64,000 nucleotides of DNA from Roseisolibacter agri (GTDB lineage Bacteria > Gemmatimonadota > Gemmatimonadetes > Gemmatimonadales > Gemmatimonadaceae). Numbering within the stretch: position 1 is the stretch's first letter; the number at the start of each line of letters is the position of its first letter. Positions 8,125 through 19,143 of this stretch are shown piece after piece. Under the pieces are notes generated by a model. That model saw only the letters and a program-made list of their open reading frames with translations, did no database searches and was not told where the DNA came from. Position numbers and translations under genes: made by a program. The DNA lies in assembly GCF_030159095.1 (NCBI RefSeq), contig NZ_BRXS01000004.1, positions 115,673 through 179,672 of the forward strand, read 5' to 3'.

Positions 8125-10005
8125 ATGCAGGGCACGCGACGCCGCGGCGCCCTCGCGACTCGGGTGGGACTGGGCGCCGCGTGCGCGTGCCTCTGCACGC
8201 GCGGGCTCGCGGCGCAGGCCGACTCGAACACGACGGGCCGCGGCATGGCGCTGCGCGACAGCGCCTCGCGCATCACCAGCGACAGCACGCTGCGCGAGTG
8301 GGCGGCGCGCCTGCGCGTCGACACGACCCAGCGCAGCGGCGCGCCGCGGGCGCCCGTGCGCTGCGCCGGCCAGCCGATCAGCGACATCGTGGTCGTCACG
8401 CAGCCGCCGTACGCGAACGGGCTGCTGGGCCGCTTCCAGTTCGTCGCGCGCGCGGTGCGCCAGCTGCACTCGACGACGCGCTCGGAGGTCGTGCGGCGCT
8501 TCATGATCCTCAATCCCGGCGACCGCTGCGACGAGCTGCGGCGCGCCGAGAGCGAGCGCATCCTGCGCGCGCAGCCGTACCTCGTGGACGCGCGCGTGGT
8601 GCCCTACGACAACGGCGAGGGCGGCGTGCGCCTCGAGGTCGAGACGCGCGACGAGTTCTCGGGGATCCTCGCGGTCGCCGCGCAGACGGCCGCGCCGCCG
8701 GTGACGCGGCTGCGCATCGGGGAGGCGAACCTCGCGGGCGCCGGCATGCACGCGGTCGCGGACTGGTACGACGGCGGCATCGGCTACCGCGACGGCATCG
8801 GCGGTCGGTTCACGCACTACCAGTTCCTGGGGCGTCCGTACCAGCTGAACTTCCAGGGGCTGCGCCGCGACGTCGGCAGCCACTGGGACATGGACGTCAG
8901 CCACCCGTTCTACACGGACCTGCAGCGCGTCGCGTGGCGCACCTCCGCCGGCGGCGCGGACGAGTACCTCGAACTGCTGCGGCCGCACGCGACGCCCAAC
9001 ACGCTGTTCTACCGGCGCCGCTACGCCGACGTGGGCGGCATCCTCCGCATCGGCGTGCCGGGCCGCCTGAGCCTCTTCGGCGCGTCGATCTCGTCGGAGC
9101 TGGCGTCCACGAGCGACCGCGTCGCGGTGCTGAGCGACACGGGGCTGGTGAGGGACGAGGGCCCCGAGCTGGGCTTCGTGCCGAGCGAGCGGTTCCGCGG
9201 CCAGCGGACGGCGCGCGTGAACGCGCTGTGGGGCGTGCGCAGCGTGCGCTTCATGCGCGTGACGGGCTTCGACGCGCTCACGGGCGCGCAGGACGTGCGG
9301 CGCGGCATCCAGCTCGGCACGATGATCGGTCGCACGATGGGCCTCCTCGGCTCGCACGACGACGACGTGTTCGTCGGCGCGGACGCGTACCTGGGCGTCG
9401 GCAGCGCGCGGTCGTTCGCCGCGCTGGAGGTGAAGGGCGAGGGGCGCCAGGACAACGACCGCAACGAGTGGAACGGCATCGTCGGCAGCGGGCGCGCCGC
9501 GTGGTACATGGTGCCCGACGACCGCCACCGGGTCGTCGTCGATCTGGAGTACAGCGGCGCGTGGCGCCCGCGCGTGCCGATCCAGCTCGCGCTCGGTGCC
9601 AAGGAGGGCGGCGCGCGCGGCTTCGCCGACGCGGAGGTGGCGGGCGCGCGCCGCCTGGTCGCGCGCCTGGAGCACCGATTCGTCGTCGGCCGCCCGTTCA
9701 ACCTCGGCGACATCGGCCTGGCGACGTTCGCCGACGCGGGCCGCGTGTGGGCGGGCGACGCGCCCTACGGCGTGACGACGCCGATGCGCGCCTCGCTCGG
9801 CCTCGGCCTGCTGGCCGCCGTGCCGCCCAACTCGCGGCGCCTGTGGCGCGTGGACGTCGCGTATCCGCTGACCCGCGAGCGCGGCGCCGGCTTCCAGCTG
9901 ATCCTCAGCAACCGCGACCTGACGCGCACGTTCTGGCGGGAGCCGCGGGACGTGAAGATGGCGCGGGAGAGAGCCGTTCCTGCCTCCGTGTTCTCCTGGC
10001 CGTAA
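8125..10005 (+). CDS. Omp85/BamA-superfamily outer-membrane protein with POTRA-like domain
   Basis: 626 residues from ATG 8125, two bases after the upstream stop. The signal sequence region is LATRVGLGAACACLCTRGLAAQA. Residues about 75-190 look like a POTRA domain: ISDIVVVTQPPYANG, then the family phrase VVRRFMILNPGDRCDELRRA-ESERILRAQPYLVDA, and VETRDEFSGILAVAAQ. From about 200 to the end the chain alternates short beta strands and turns (RFTHYQFLGRPYQLNFQGL, FADAGRVWAGDAPYG), as in bacterial surface antigen barrels. It ends in a beta strand before a short extra tail. Likely role: outer-membrane assembly or export, substrate unknown. The final aromatic is not in the usual position, as about 20 residues follow the last strand. 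Confidence 0.8.
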   Translation: MQGTRRRGALATRVGLGAACACLCTRGLAAQADSNTTGRGMALRDSASRITSDSTLREWAARLRVDTTQRSGAPRAPVRCAGQPISDIVVVTQPPYANGLLGRFQFVARAVRQLHSTTRSEVVRRFMILNPGDRCDELRRAESERILRAQPYLVDARVVPYDNGEGGVRLEVETRDEFSGILAVAAQTAAPPVTRLRIGEANLAGAGMHAVADWYDGGIGYRDGIGGRFTHYQFLGRPYQLNFQGLRRDVGSHWDMDVSHPFYTDLQRVAWRTSAGGADEYLELLRPHATPNTLFYRRRYADVGGILRIGVPGRLSLFGASISSELASTSDRVAVLSDTGLVRDEGPELGFVPSERFRGQRTARVNALWGVRSVRFMRVTGFDALTGAQDVRRGIQLGTMIGRTMGLLGSHDDDVFVGADAYLGVGSARSFAALEVKGEGRQDNDRNEWNGIVGSGRAAWYMVPDDRHRVVVDLEYSGAWRPRVPIQLALGAKEGGARGFADAEVAGARRLVARLEHRFVVGRPFNLGDIGLATFADAGRVWAGDAPYGVTTPMRASLGLGLLAAVPPNSRRLWRVDVAYPLTRERGAGFQLILSNRDLTRTFWREPRDVKMARERAVPASVFSWP

Positions 10006-10169
10006 AGCGGAACGGCGGAGGACGGAACGGCGGAGAGCGAAGAGGCGGAAGACGATGGAGCGTGAAACGAAGAGGCGGACCCTTCGAGCTTGAAGCATCA
10101 AGCCGGGAGGTCCGCCCTATCGTTTCACGCCGTATCGGTTTCCGCCGTTCCGTTCTGCGCCGTATCGTC
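10006..10169. repeat. Palindromic element A (15-nt-unit family)
   Basis: Fills the gap between two convergent genes exactly, from the TAA at 10003-10005 to the stop of the POT transporter at 10170-10172. The left arm consists of 15-nt units close to GACGGAACGGCGGAG. The right arm is the imperfect reverse complement. The centre (10074-10116) is a 43-nt hairpin bounded by GGCGGACC and GGTCCGCC with an inner GCTTGA/TCAAGC stem. Flanking the core is GCGTGAAACG and its complement CGTTTCACGC. The core is 42/43 identical to that of element D at 43271-43313 and matches element B in reverse orientation. Confidence 0.85.
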
Positions 10170-11759
10170 CTACGCAGTCTTGCTGGTAGTCGCCATCATC
10201 TTCCGGATCGGGATCACCATCAGCAGCAGCACGCCCGCCGCCACGAACAGGTAGATCGTCGTCGCGGTGAAGAGCTGCGGCATCTGGTCCAGCTTCTCCG
10301 GGTCGACGTGGCCGCCCACCAGGCCGCCGATCAGGTTCCCGAGCGCGGAGGCCGTGAACCAGATGCCCATCATCTGGCCGACGTACTTCCGCGGCGAGAG
10401 CTTCGTCATCGACGACAGGCCGACGGGTGAGAGGCAGAGCTCACCGACCGTCTGGAAGAAGTAGCTGCCGACCAGCCACCACGGCGAGACGAGCGCGGTG
10501 CCGCCGCTGGCGACGACCCTGTTGGCAGCGACGATCATCAGCGCGAAGCCGACGCCCGCGAGCGCCAGGCCGACCGCGAACTTGCCCGGGCTGGAGAGCT
10601 CGCGCCCCGACCGCGCCATCGACACCCAGAGCGCCGCGAACACCGGTGCGAGCGCGATCACGAAGAACGAGTTCACCGACTGGAACCACGTCGCCGGGAT
10701 CTCGAAGCCGCCGAGGTTGCGGTCCGTGAAGTCGCGCGCGAACAGGTTGAGCGACGTCGGGGCCTGCTCGAACGCGCCCCAGAAGACGATCGCGAACAGG
10801 AAGAGCACGAAGATCACGCCGACGCGCTTCTTCTCGTCGGAGCTCAGCTTCCCGGCGACGAACACGAAGGCGAAGAAGGCGACCACCATCGCCAGCGTGA
10901 TGTTCACCATCGACCGGCCGACCACCTGTGCGTCGATCGTCAGCGCGCCCGACGCCGCGAGCGCGAACACCAGCGCCACGAGCCCGAGGCCGCCGAACAC
11001 GGCCAGCTTGCCGATGCGCTCCTGCTTCGCCTGGACGGCGGGGTCGGGATTGCGCGTGGGCTCGGTGCCGATGCCGCGCAGCGTCTTGCCGCGCGTCAGC
11101 CAGAACACGACGAGGCCGAAGAACATGCCGATGCCGGCGGCGCCGAAGCCCCAGTGCCAGCCCACCTTCTCGCCCAGGATGCCGGTGATCAGCTGGCCGA
11201 AGAAGGCGCCGAAGTTGATCCCCATGTAGAAGATCGAGAAGCCGGCGTCGCGGCGCGCGCCGCCCTCGGGGTACAGGTCGCCGACGATGGCCGAGATGTT
11301 CGGCTTCAGCAGGCCGGTGCCGAGGACGATCAGGACGAGGCCGAGGAAGAACGGGATCTTGCCCGCGCCCGGGCCGGCCAGCCCCGAGAGGCCGATCGCC
11401 AGGTGCCCCGACGTGATGAGGCAGGCGCCGAGGAAGATCGCGCGCTGCAGGCCGAGCAGGCGGTCGGCGACCCAACCGCCCGGCAGCGACGCCAGGTAGA
11501 CGCTGAAGCCGTAGATGCCGACGATCGCCGACGCCTGGTCGCGGCTGAAGCCGAAGCCGCCCTCCGACAGCGCGGCCGCCATGAACAGCACGAGCAGGGG
11601 GCGCAACCCGTAGTACGAGAAGCGCTCCCACATCTCCGTGAAGAACAGCGTCGCGAGGCCGCGCGGGTGGCCGAAGAAGCCGCGGTCGCTGGACGGCGCC
11701 TGGCCCGGCCCGGTGCCGGCGGAGCCCCTGGCAGGCGCGGGAGCGATGGTGGATGACAA
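10170..11759 (-). CDS. POT/PTR2-family proton-coupled peptide transporter
   Basis: 529 residues, major-facilitator type with 12 or more membrane segments; imports di- and tripeptides with protons across the inner membrane. The proton-coupling motif ExxERFxYYG is present as E42-M-W-E45-R46-F-S-Y-Y-G. The second family signature is FSIFYMGINFGAFFG, and GLLKPNISAIVGDLY follows the family pattern. The first 30 residues are a disordered Ser/Gly/Pro tail. ATG at 11759. It lies 61 nt downstream of dppF on the same strand, so two independent peptide-uptake systems are adjacent. The stop codon abuts palindromic element A. Confidence 0.93.
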   Translation of the reverse strand: MSSTIAPAPARGSAGTGPGQAPSSDRGFFGHPRGLATLFFTEMWERFSYYGLRPLLVLFMAAALSEGGFGFSRDQASAIVGIYGFSVYLASLPGGWVADRLLGLQRAIFLGACLITSGHLAIGLSGLAGPGAGKIPFFLGLVLIVLGTGLLKPNISAIVGDLYPEGGARRDAGFSIFYMGINFGAFFGQLITGILGEKVGWHWGFGAAGIGMFFGLVVFWLTRGKTLRGIGTEPTRNPDPAVQAKQERIGKLAVFGGLGLVALVFALAASGALTIDAQVVGRSMVNITLAMVVAFFAFVFVAGKLSSDEKKRVGVIFVLFLFAIVFWGAFEQAPTSLNLFARDFTDRNLGGFEIPATWFQSVNSFFVIALAPVFAALWVSMARSGRELSSPGKFAVGLALAGVGFALMIVAANRVVASGGTALVSPWWLVGSYFFQTVGELCLSPVGLSSMTKLSPRKYVGQMMGIWFTASALGNLIGGLVGGHVDPEKLDQMPQLFTATTIYLFVAAGVLLLMVIPIRKMMATTSKTA

Positions 11760-11820
11760 GGGCGGTCCTCGCGTGAGGGGAGGGGAGGGAACGGCGGGCG
11801 AGCCGGGCGGCTCGGGAGGA

Positions 11821-12929
<1,109 letters not shown>

Positions 12930-12933
<4 letters not shown>

Positions 12934-14054
12934 GGGATCACCTCGGGTCGCACGTTGCCGGCCGCATCGCCTTCTTCCGCGTCGCGAAGCGGAGACTCGC
13001 TCGGCGCTCGGCGCTCGGCGCTCGCCACGCCGCCGGGCCCGAAAGCCGCCTCGCTCGCCGGCACGTGCGCCACGCGGCGCTCCGGCTCCTCCGCCAGATG
13101 GCATCGGCTCACCCGTCCCTCGCCGATCCGGTAGAGCGGGGGATGCTCCCTCGCGCAGCGCTCCCACGCGTACGGGCAGCGGTCGCGGAAGCGGCAGCCC
13201 GTCGGCCACGCGGTCGCGGGCGGGACGGAGCCGGGGATCGTCGTCAGCCGCTCGCGTCGCTCGCCGAGGCGGGGCACCGCCGACAGCAGCCCTTCGGCGT
13301 AGGGATGGTGCGGCGCGGCGAACAGCGCCTCGACCGGCGACTCCTCGACCACCTCGCCGGCGTACATCACCACGACGCGGCGCGCGACCTCCGCGATCAC
13401 GCCCAGGTCGTGCGTGATCAGCACGATCGCGGTGCCCAGGCGGCGCTGCATCTCGGCCAGCAGCTCGAGGATCTGCGCCTGGATCGTGACGTCGAGCGCG
13501 GTCGTCGGCTCGTCGGCGATGACGACGGCGGGATTGAGCACGAGCGCCATCGCGATCATCACGCGCTGCCGCATCCCGCCCGAGAGCTGGTGCGGATACT
13601 CCTTCGCGCGGCGCTCCGGGTCGGGGATGCCGACCGCCTCCAGCATCGCGACCGCGCGCACCCATGCCTGCTTCGCGCTCGTGCTCTCGTGCACCCGCAC
13701 CACCTCGGCGATCTGGTCGCCGACCGTGAAGACCGGGTTGAGCGCGGTCATCGGCTCCTGGAAGATCATCGCGATCCGGTTGCCGCGGATCGCGCGCAGC
13801 TCGCGGTCGGGGAGCGCCAGCAGGTCGCGGCCCTCGAACAGGACCTGGCTGCCCGCCTCGATGCGGCCGGGCGGGCGGATGAGGCGCAGCACCGACAGCG
13901 CGGTGACCGACTTGCCGCAGCCGCTCTCGCCGACGACGCCCAGCGTCTCGCCCGGGTGGACGTCGAGCGACACGCCGTCCACGGAGCGGGCGGTCCCCTG
14001 CTCGGTGTGGAACCAGGTGCGCAGGTCGCGGATCGAGAGGATGGGATCGGTCAC
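12930..14054 (-). CDS. dppD: Peptide ABC transporter ATP-binding protein (DppD/OppD type)
   Basis: 374 residues from GTG 14054, giving [11 protein letters not shown], the natural family start. Walker A is G42-ESGCGK48-S; the signature is [15 protein letters not shown]; Walker B is [12 protein letters not shown]. The C-terminal dipeptide-transporter segment [14 protein letters not shown] is present. The last 30 or so residues are low-complexity and encoded by palindrome G. A longer ATG start at 14105 exists. However, a TAAGTT element ends 7 nt before the GTG, so the message is probably leaderless and starts at the GTG. First gene of the dppDF pair, separated from dppBC by a reverse-strand gene. 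Confidence 0.9.
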
Positions 14055-14061
14055 GCCGCGC

Positions 14062-14067
14062 AACTTA
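14062..14067 (-). promoter_or_regulatory. Putative -10 element of dppD (TAAGTT), leaderless layout
   Basis: Minus strand reads CCTAAGTTGCGCGGC and then the GTG start codon, 7 nt after the hexamer. Transcription would begin at or next to the start codon. Confidence 0.35.
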
Positions 14068-14234
14068 GGACCGGGGAGCGGGGCGCAGAAGCGGCGGACG
14101 CCCACCCGGCGCCCCCCTGCGTGTCAGAAGGGCGCCAGAGGGAGGTCCGACGTCGGTGGACGCCATTCCCGCGACGGTCGCCGCGTCCGAGGTTGCGCCG
14201 TCCCTGCCAGCGACCGCCCCTTCCCGACGCGCCG

Positions 14235-15452
14235 ATGACCGCCACCCTCTCGCCGCGCGCGATCAGCACGGTGCCCCGCGCCGCCGCGACCGCCCGTCGG
14301 CTGGCAGCCGTGGACGCGCTGCGCGGCGTGGCGATGGTCCTCATGACGCTGGACCACGTGCGCGACTACTTCGGCGACGCGTCCGTGAACCCGACGACCG
14401 CCGCGACGACGAGCGTCGCGCTGTTCCTCACGCGCTGGGTCACCCACCTCTGCGCGCCGACCTTCTTCCTGCTCACCGGCACCGGGGCGTACCTGTCGGC
14501 GAGGCGGCGCGACCCGGCGGCGCTGTCGCGCTTCCTCGCGTCGCGGGGACTCTGGCTGCTGGTCCTCGACACGGTGGTGCTGCGCTGCCTCGGGTGGCAG
14601 TTCAACGTCGACTTCCAGGTGACGCTGCTGCTCGTGCTCTGGGCGCTCGGATGGGCGATGCTCGTGCTCGCGGTGCTGGTGCGCTGGCCGGCGCGCGTGG
14701 CGGGCGCGTTCGGCGTCGCGATGATCGTCGGCCACAACCTGCTCGACGGCGTGCGCGCGGAGTCGCTCGGCGCCCTCGGGCCGCTGTGGATGGTGCTGCA
14801 CCAGCCCGGGCTCCTGTTGCCGCCGCCGCATGCGGTGCTCGTCGCGTACCCGCTCGTGCCCTGGGTGGGCGTGGCGGCGGCGGGCTACGCGCTCGGGGCG
14901 GTGTTCGCGTGGGAGCCGGCGCGGCGGCGCGCCTTCCTCGCGCGGCTCGGCGCGGCGTGCGCGCTCGCGTTCCTCGTGCTCCGCGCGGCGAACGTCTACG
15001 GCGACCCGCGCCCGTGGAGCGTGCAGGCGGCGCCCTGGCGCACCGTGCTCTCGTTCCTCGACACCACCAAGTATCCGCCGTCGCTGCTCTTCCTGCTCAT
15101 GACGCTGGGGCCCGCGCTGCTGCTGCTCGCCGCGCTCGACCGCCGCGTGCCGCGATGGCTCCGCCCGGTCGAGGTGCTGGGGCGCGTACCGCTCTTCTAC
15201 TTCGCGATGCACGTCGTCCTGATCCACCTGCTCGCGGTGGCGGCGTGCTGGTGGCGCTACGGCGCCGTGCACTGGATGTTCGAGTCGCCCACGCCGGATC
15301 GCTATCCGTTCACGCAGCCGCCCGGCTGGCCGTCGCCGCTGCCGGTCGTGTACGCGGTATGGGCGCTCGTGGTGGTCGCCCTCTGGCCGCTCTGCCGCTG
15401 GTTCGCCGCGGTGAAGGCGCGGCGCCGCGACTGGTGGCTCGGCTACCTCTAG
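14235..15452 (+). CDS. Polytopic membrane protein, DUF1624 / acyltransferase-like
   Basis: 405 residues, about 10 membrane segments. The start of the conserved part, [26 protein letters not shown], is the hallmark of the DUF1624 / heparan-alpha-glucosaminide acetyltransferase-like group. In those proteins the D-x-x-R-G and the following histidine lie in or next to the first membrane helix. [14 protein letters not shown] near the C-terminus is another conserved helix. It probably transfers acyl groups across the inner membrane; the substrate is unknown. ATG at 14235 has no Shine-Dalgarno. The stop codon overlaps the dppC stop on the other strand within CTAG at 15449-15452. It lies on the opposite strand inside the dpp locus. 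Confidence 0.8.
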   Translation: MTATLSPRAISTVPRAAATARRLAAVDALRGVAMVLMTLDHVRDYFGDASVNPTTAATTSVALFLTRWVTHLCAPTFFLLTGTGAYLSARRRDPAALSRFLASRGLWLLVLDTVVLRCLGWQFNVDFQVTLLLVLWALGWAMLVLAVLVRWPARVAGAFGVAMIVGHNLLDGVRAESLGALGPLWMVLHQPGLLLPPPHAVLVAYPLVPWVGVAAAGYALGAVFAWEPARRRAFLARLGAACALAFLVLRAANVYGDPRPWSVQAAPWRTVLSFLDTTKYPPSLLFLLMTLGPALLLLAALDRRVPRWLRPVEVLGRVPLFYFAMHVVLIHLLAVAACWWRYGAVHWMFESPTPDRYPFTQPPGWPSPLPVVYAVWALVVVALWPLCRWFAAVKARRRDWWLGYL

Positions 15453-16294
15453 CGGCCGGCGTCGCCGCGCGGGTCGAAGCGGTCGCGGAGCGCGTCGCCC
15501 AGCGTGCTGGCCGCGAGCACCGTCGCCACCACGCACGCGATCGCCACCGCAGCGGTCCAGGGCGCGTCGAGCAGGACGGGCGCGCCGTCCATGATCATGC
15601 TCCCCCAGCTGGCGCGCGGCGGCCGCACGCCCAGCCCGAGATACGAGAGCCCGGCCTCGAGCGCGATCACGTCGCCGAAGATCATCGAGCCGGCGATGGC
15701 GAGCGTGCCGAAGGCGTGCGGCGCGACGTGGCGCAGCAGCACGCGCGTGCGCGACGCGCCCAGCGCGGTGGCGGCGAGCGCGAAGTCGCGGCCGTGCATC
15801 GCGCGCACCTGCGTGCGCACCAGGCGGCTGGTGCCGAACCAGCTCACCGCGCCCACGACGGCGGCGAGCATCGGCGGCGAGAGGTTGCCCCACAGCGCGA
15901 CGATGACGAGCAGCAGGAGCAGGCGCGGGACGCCGAGCGCGACGTCCACGAGGCGCATCATGAGCGCGTCGACGCGCCGGCCCGCCGAGCCGGCGAGCCC
16001 GCCCCACGCGGCGCCGAGCGTCACCGCGACCAGCGCCGCGAGCCCGCCGACCGAGAGCGAGACGCGCGCGGCGTGGAGCGTGCGACTGAGCACGTCGCGC
16101 GAGAAGGCGTCGGTGCCCAGCGGGTGCGCGGTCGAGGGCCCCTGGTTCTGCAGCGCGACGAGGTCGAACTGCCGCGACGGGTCATGGGGCGCGAGCACCG
16201 GCGCGAGCAGCGCGATCACGACCAGCACGAGCAGCGCGGCGAGCGGCACCGCGATCGCCGAGCGCGCGGCGCGCGTCCGTGCCGTCGTCGTCAT
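15449..16294 (-). CDS. dppC: Peptide ABC transporter permease (DppC/OppC type)
   Basis: 281 residues, inner-membrane channel subunit. The N-terminal helix is [19 protein letters not shown]. The OppC-like [24 protein letters not shown] and the inner-membrane coupling motif [20 protein letters not shown] are diagnostic. Five or six membrane segments in total. ATG at 16294 overlaps the dppB stop by four bases (ATGA). The three final bases are shared with the stop of the convergent acyltransferase gene. Confidence 0.92.
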   Translation of the reverse strand: MTTTARTRAARSAIAVPLAALLVLVVIALLAPVLAPHDPSRQFDLVALQNQGPSTAHPLGTDAFSRDVLSRTLHAARVSLSVGGLAALVAVTLGAAWGGLAGSAGRRVDALMMRLVDVALGVPRLLLLLVIVALWGNLSPPMLAAVVGAVSWFGTSRLVRTQVRAMHGRDFALAATALGASRTRVLLRHVAPHAFGTLAIAGSMIFGDVIALEAGLSYLGLGVRPPRASWGSMIMDGAPVLLDAPWTAAVAIACVVATVLAASTLGDALRDRFDPRGDAGR

Positions 16295-17265
16295 GCGCGC
16301 TCCCGCTGCCGCGGGTCCACGAGCGCGACCAGCACGTCGGCGAGCAGCGAGCCGAGGGCGACCGCCGCGCTGCCGACGATCACCGCGCCGGTCACGAGCG
16401 CGTAGTCGCGCGCGGCGACGGCGCGCGTGGCGACGAGCCCCATGCCCGGCCACGCGAACACGGACTCGGTGACGACCGCGCCGCCCACCAGCGCCGGCAG
16501 CGCGAGGCCGAGCAGCGTGACGGTGGGCGCGAGCGACGCGCGCAGCGCGTGGCGGAAGAGGACGCGCCGCTCGGAGGCGCCCTTCGCGCGCGCGGTGCGC
16601 ACGAAGTCGTCGTCGGCGACGTCGCGCAGCGCGCCGCGCTGGTGGCGCGCGACGATGGCGGTCCAGCCGAGCGCCAGCGCGACCGCGGGCAGCACGAGAT
16701 GGCGCGCGCGGTCCACCACGCGCTCCCACGGCCCCGCGAACGAGTCGAGCACCGGGTCCGCGATGCCGCCCGACGGCAGCAGCGCGAGCTTGAGCGCGAA
16801 CAGGGTCACGAGCGCGAGCCCGAGCGCGAACTCCGGCGCGGCGTGCAGCGCGACCGCCAGCCCGCCGAGCGAGCGCGCGACGCGTGCGCGCGGCCGCCAG
16901 GCCTGCCAGGCGCCGAGCGCGATCCCCGCCACGAGCGAGAGCAGCAGCGCGGTGCCCACGAGCAGCACGGAGCGCGGCAGCGCGTCGCCCAGGACCTCGC
17001 GCACGGGGCGCTGCTCGGTGAACGACCATCCGAGGTCGCCGCGCACGGCGGCGCCCACGTAGCGCACGAACTGCTCGGAGGCCGGGCGATCGAGGCCGTA
17101 CTTCGCGCGCCACGCCGCGCGCACCGACTCGCTGACCGTCGGGTGGTCGAGCGTCGCGGCGATCGGATCGCCGGGCGCGGCGTGCAGCAGCGCGAAGGTC
17201 ACCGTCGCCGCGAGGGCGACGACGGCCAGCGCGTGGAGCAGGCGTCGGAAGACGAGGGCGAGCAC
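16291..17265 (-). CDS. dppB: Peptide ABC transporter permease (DppB/OppB type)
   Basis: 324 residues. The N-terminal helix is LLHALAVVALAATVTFALLHAAPGDP, with the PGDP motif that marks OppB/DppB. YGLDRPASEQFVRYVGAAVRGDLGWSF is the usual periplasmic segment. The coupling loop is RTARAKGASERRVLFRHALR, and VVTESVFAWPGMG is present. It follows the binding-protein gene by 16 nt and overlaps dppC by 4 nt. Forms the channel with DppC. Confidence 0.93.
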   Translation of the reverse strand: MLALVFRRLLHALAVVALAATVTFALLHAAPGDPIAATLDHPTVSESVRAAWRAKYGLDRPASEQFVRYVGAAVRGDLGWSFTEQRPVREVLGDALPRSVLLVGTALLLSLVAGIALGAWQAWRPRARVARSLGGLAVALHAAPEFALGLALVTLFALKLALLPSGGIADPVLDSFAGPWERVVDRARHLVLPAVALALGWTAIVARHQRGALRDVADDDFVRTARAKGASERRVLFRHALRASLAPTVTLLGLALPALVGGAVVTESVFAWPGMGLVATRAVAARDYALVTGAVIVGSAAVALGSLLADVLVALVDPRQRERA

Positions 17266-17281
17266 GCGGATCGACGGTCGG

Positions 17282-18988
17282 TCAGCGCACGCCGATCCGG
17301 TCGCGCCCGATCCGCTCGCCGAGCGGGATGGACCACCGGTCGAGCTCCGCCCACCAGCCGTCGGCGCGCAGCCCCTGCAGCCGGATGCGGCGGTGCGCGC
17401 CGGCGACCAGCCGCGGCTCGAACAGCCAGATCGCCGGTGCGTCGTCGACGATCGTCTGGTAGGCGCGCAGCCAGTGCGCGCGGCTCCTGGCGGGCGCGCT
17501 CGCGTTCAGCGCGCTGTCCACCGCGGCGTCGAAGACGGTGCTCTCGTAGCTGCCGTAGTTCGAGCCGCCCGTCGTGCGGGCGCCGATCATCCCCCACGTC
17601 TGGCGGATGTTCGCCGGGCTCGGGTCGGTCTTCCAGCCGCCCATCGCGGCGTCGAAGCGGCGGTCGTTCAGGCGCTCGACGAACACGCCGATGTCGAGCG
17701 GCTCGACGGTCACGCGCGCGCCGAGGGCGCGCAGCTGGTCCTGCACCTGGCTCGCGAGGCGCTGGCGGATCTGGCTCGACGTCGGCACCACGACCGAGAA
17801 CGCCAGCGGCACCCCGCCGCGCTCGCGCACGCCGTCGCCGTCCGCGTCGCTCCAGCCGAGCGAGTCGAGCAGCGTGCGCGCGCGCCCGACGTCGTAGGGG
17901 ATCTGCTTCAGCTGCTTCCAGTCGGGGAAGATCGCGCGGGGCACCGGGCCGACCGCCGCGTACGCGAGCGAGTCGAAGACGTTGCGCACCACGCGCTCGC
18001 GGTCCACGCCCATGGTCAGCGCGCGGCGCAGCTCGCGGTCGGCGAACAGCGGATGCGCCGCGCCCGAGCCGTCGGCCGCGCGCAGGTTGAACTGGAGGAA
18101 GCCGTAGTCGAGCGACGGATACGGCACGAGGCGCAGCGCGCGGTTGCGCGACATCTCGCCCAGCGTCTCGGGGCGCAGGTTCTCGAGGAAGTCGGCGTCG
18201 CCGCCGAGCAGGCGGATCGTCGCCGTGCCGAAGTCGGGCGCGAACGCCCACACCAGGCGGTCGAGCGACGGACGCCCGCGCCAGTGGTCGGACACCGCCT
18301 CCAGCTCGACGCGCTGCGCGCGCTCCCAGCGCCCGAAGCGGAAGCGGCCGCTCCCCACCGGCTGGCGCGCGAACGCGCTGGTCGCGAGCTGGCCCGGCGC
18401 CACGCCGCGCAGCAGGTGCTCGGGCAGCACGTACAGGTGGTAGACCGCGTCGAAGAACTGCTGCGGGCTGCGGCGCGCGAACCAGAGCACCGCGGTCGCG
18501 CTGTCGGGCGCCGAGATCGAGTCGACGTTGGCGAGCAGCGGCGCGACGGGGCTGTCGAGCCGTGGGTCGGTCGTGAGCCGGAAGCTGAACGCGACGTCGC
18601 GCGCGGTGACGGGCTTCCCGTCGTGCCAGCGCGCGCGCGGGTCGAGCGCGAAGCGCACCGAGAGCGAGTCGCGCGCCCACTCCCAGCTCTTCGCGAGCCG
18701 CGGCTGGAAGCCTGCGTCGCCGACCGTGTTGAGCGTGCTGTCCAGCTCCGCCAGCCGGTCGAACAGCTGCGTGTAGATCGCGGCGGCCTGCGGCAGCGTC
18801 GAGAGCACCGGGAGCAGGCTGCTGGGCTCCGCGGCGGCCGCGATGACGACCGTGCCGCCGGTCGCGGCGTCGCCGCCGGACGGGGCCGCGCGCTCGCAGC
18901 CGGCGAGCGGCAGGAGGGCGAGACACGCCGCGCCGGCGGCGCGTGCGAGACGGAACGACCGGGAGGGCCGGGAGGAGAGCGGCGACAC
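17282..18988 (-). CDS. dppA: Peptide ABC transporter substrate-binding lipoprotein
   Basis: 568 residues, family 5 extracellular solute-binding protein (DppA/OppA type). The GTG start at 18988 gives a lipoprotein signal with lipobox L-A-G-C31, so it is anchored by a diacylglyceryl cysteine. Family segments include LAKSWEWARDSLSVRFALDPRARWHDGKPVTARDVAFSF (split by family spacing), LRRALTMGVDRE and WGMIGARTTGGSNYGSY. Captures the peptide (or nickel or another small ligand, as the family is broad) and delivers it to DppBC. First gene of the dppABC part of the locus. Confidence 0.9.
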   Translation of the reverse strand: MSPLSSRPSRSFRLARAAGAACLALLPLAGCERAAPSGGDAATGGTVVIAAAAEPSSLLPVLSTLPQAAAIYTQLFDRLAELDSTLNTVGDAGFQPRLAKSWEWARDSLSVRFALDPRARWHDGKPVTARDVAFSFRLTTDPRLDSPVAPLLANVDSISAPDSATAVLWFARRSPQQFFDAVYHLYVLPEHLLRGVAPGQLATSAFARQPVGSGRFRFGRWERAQRVELEAVSDHWRGRPSLDRLVWAFAPDFGTATIRLLGGDADFLENLRPETLGEMSRNRALRLVPYPSLDYGFLQFNLRAADGSGAAHPLFADRELRRALTMGVDRERVVRNVFDSLAYAAVGPVPRAIFPDWKQLKQIPYDVGRARTLLDSLGWSDADGDGVRERGGVPLAFSVVVPTSSQIRQRLASQVQDQLRALGARVTVEPLDIGVFVERLNDRRFDAAMGGWKTDPSPANIRQTWGMIGARTTGGSNYGSYESTVFDAAVDSALNASAPARSRAHWLRAYQTIVDDAPAIWLFEPRLVAGAHRRIRLQGLRADGWWAELDRWSIPLGERIGRDRIGVR

Positions 18989-19143
18989 GACGGGGCGACG
19001 GGCGGCGAGCGGTGGCGGGGCGCGGCGCGCCCTCGCAGGCAGGACGACTGACGGGCCGAACGGCACCGCGCGCAAGCTGCGCGGGCCGCCGGCCCGCCGG
19101 TAGTGTGCCGGAGGCGTGCCGTCCAGGTGGGCGTGCGCGGCGA

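Noticed and set aside
10006..10169. Periodic 15-nt units considered as a CRISPR array or a tandem-repeat protein gene
   Set aside because: Units are contiguous without spacers, arms are complementary, and no cas gene is near. The open frames across the units (Arg/Thr/Glu repeats) are by-products of the 15-nt period.
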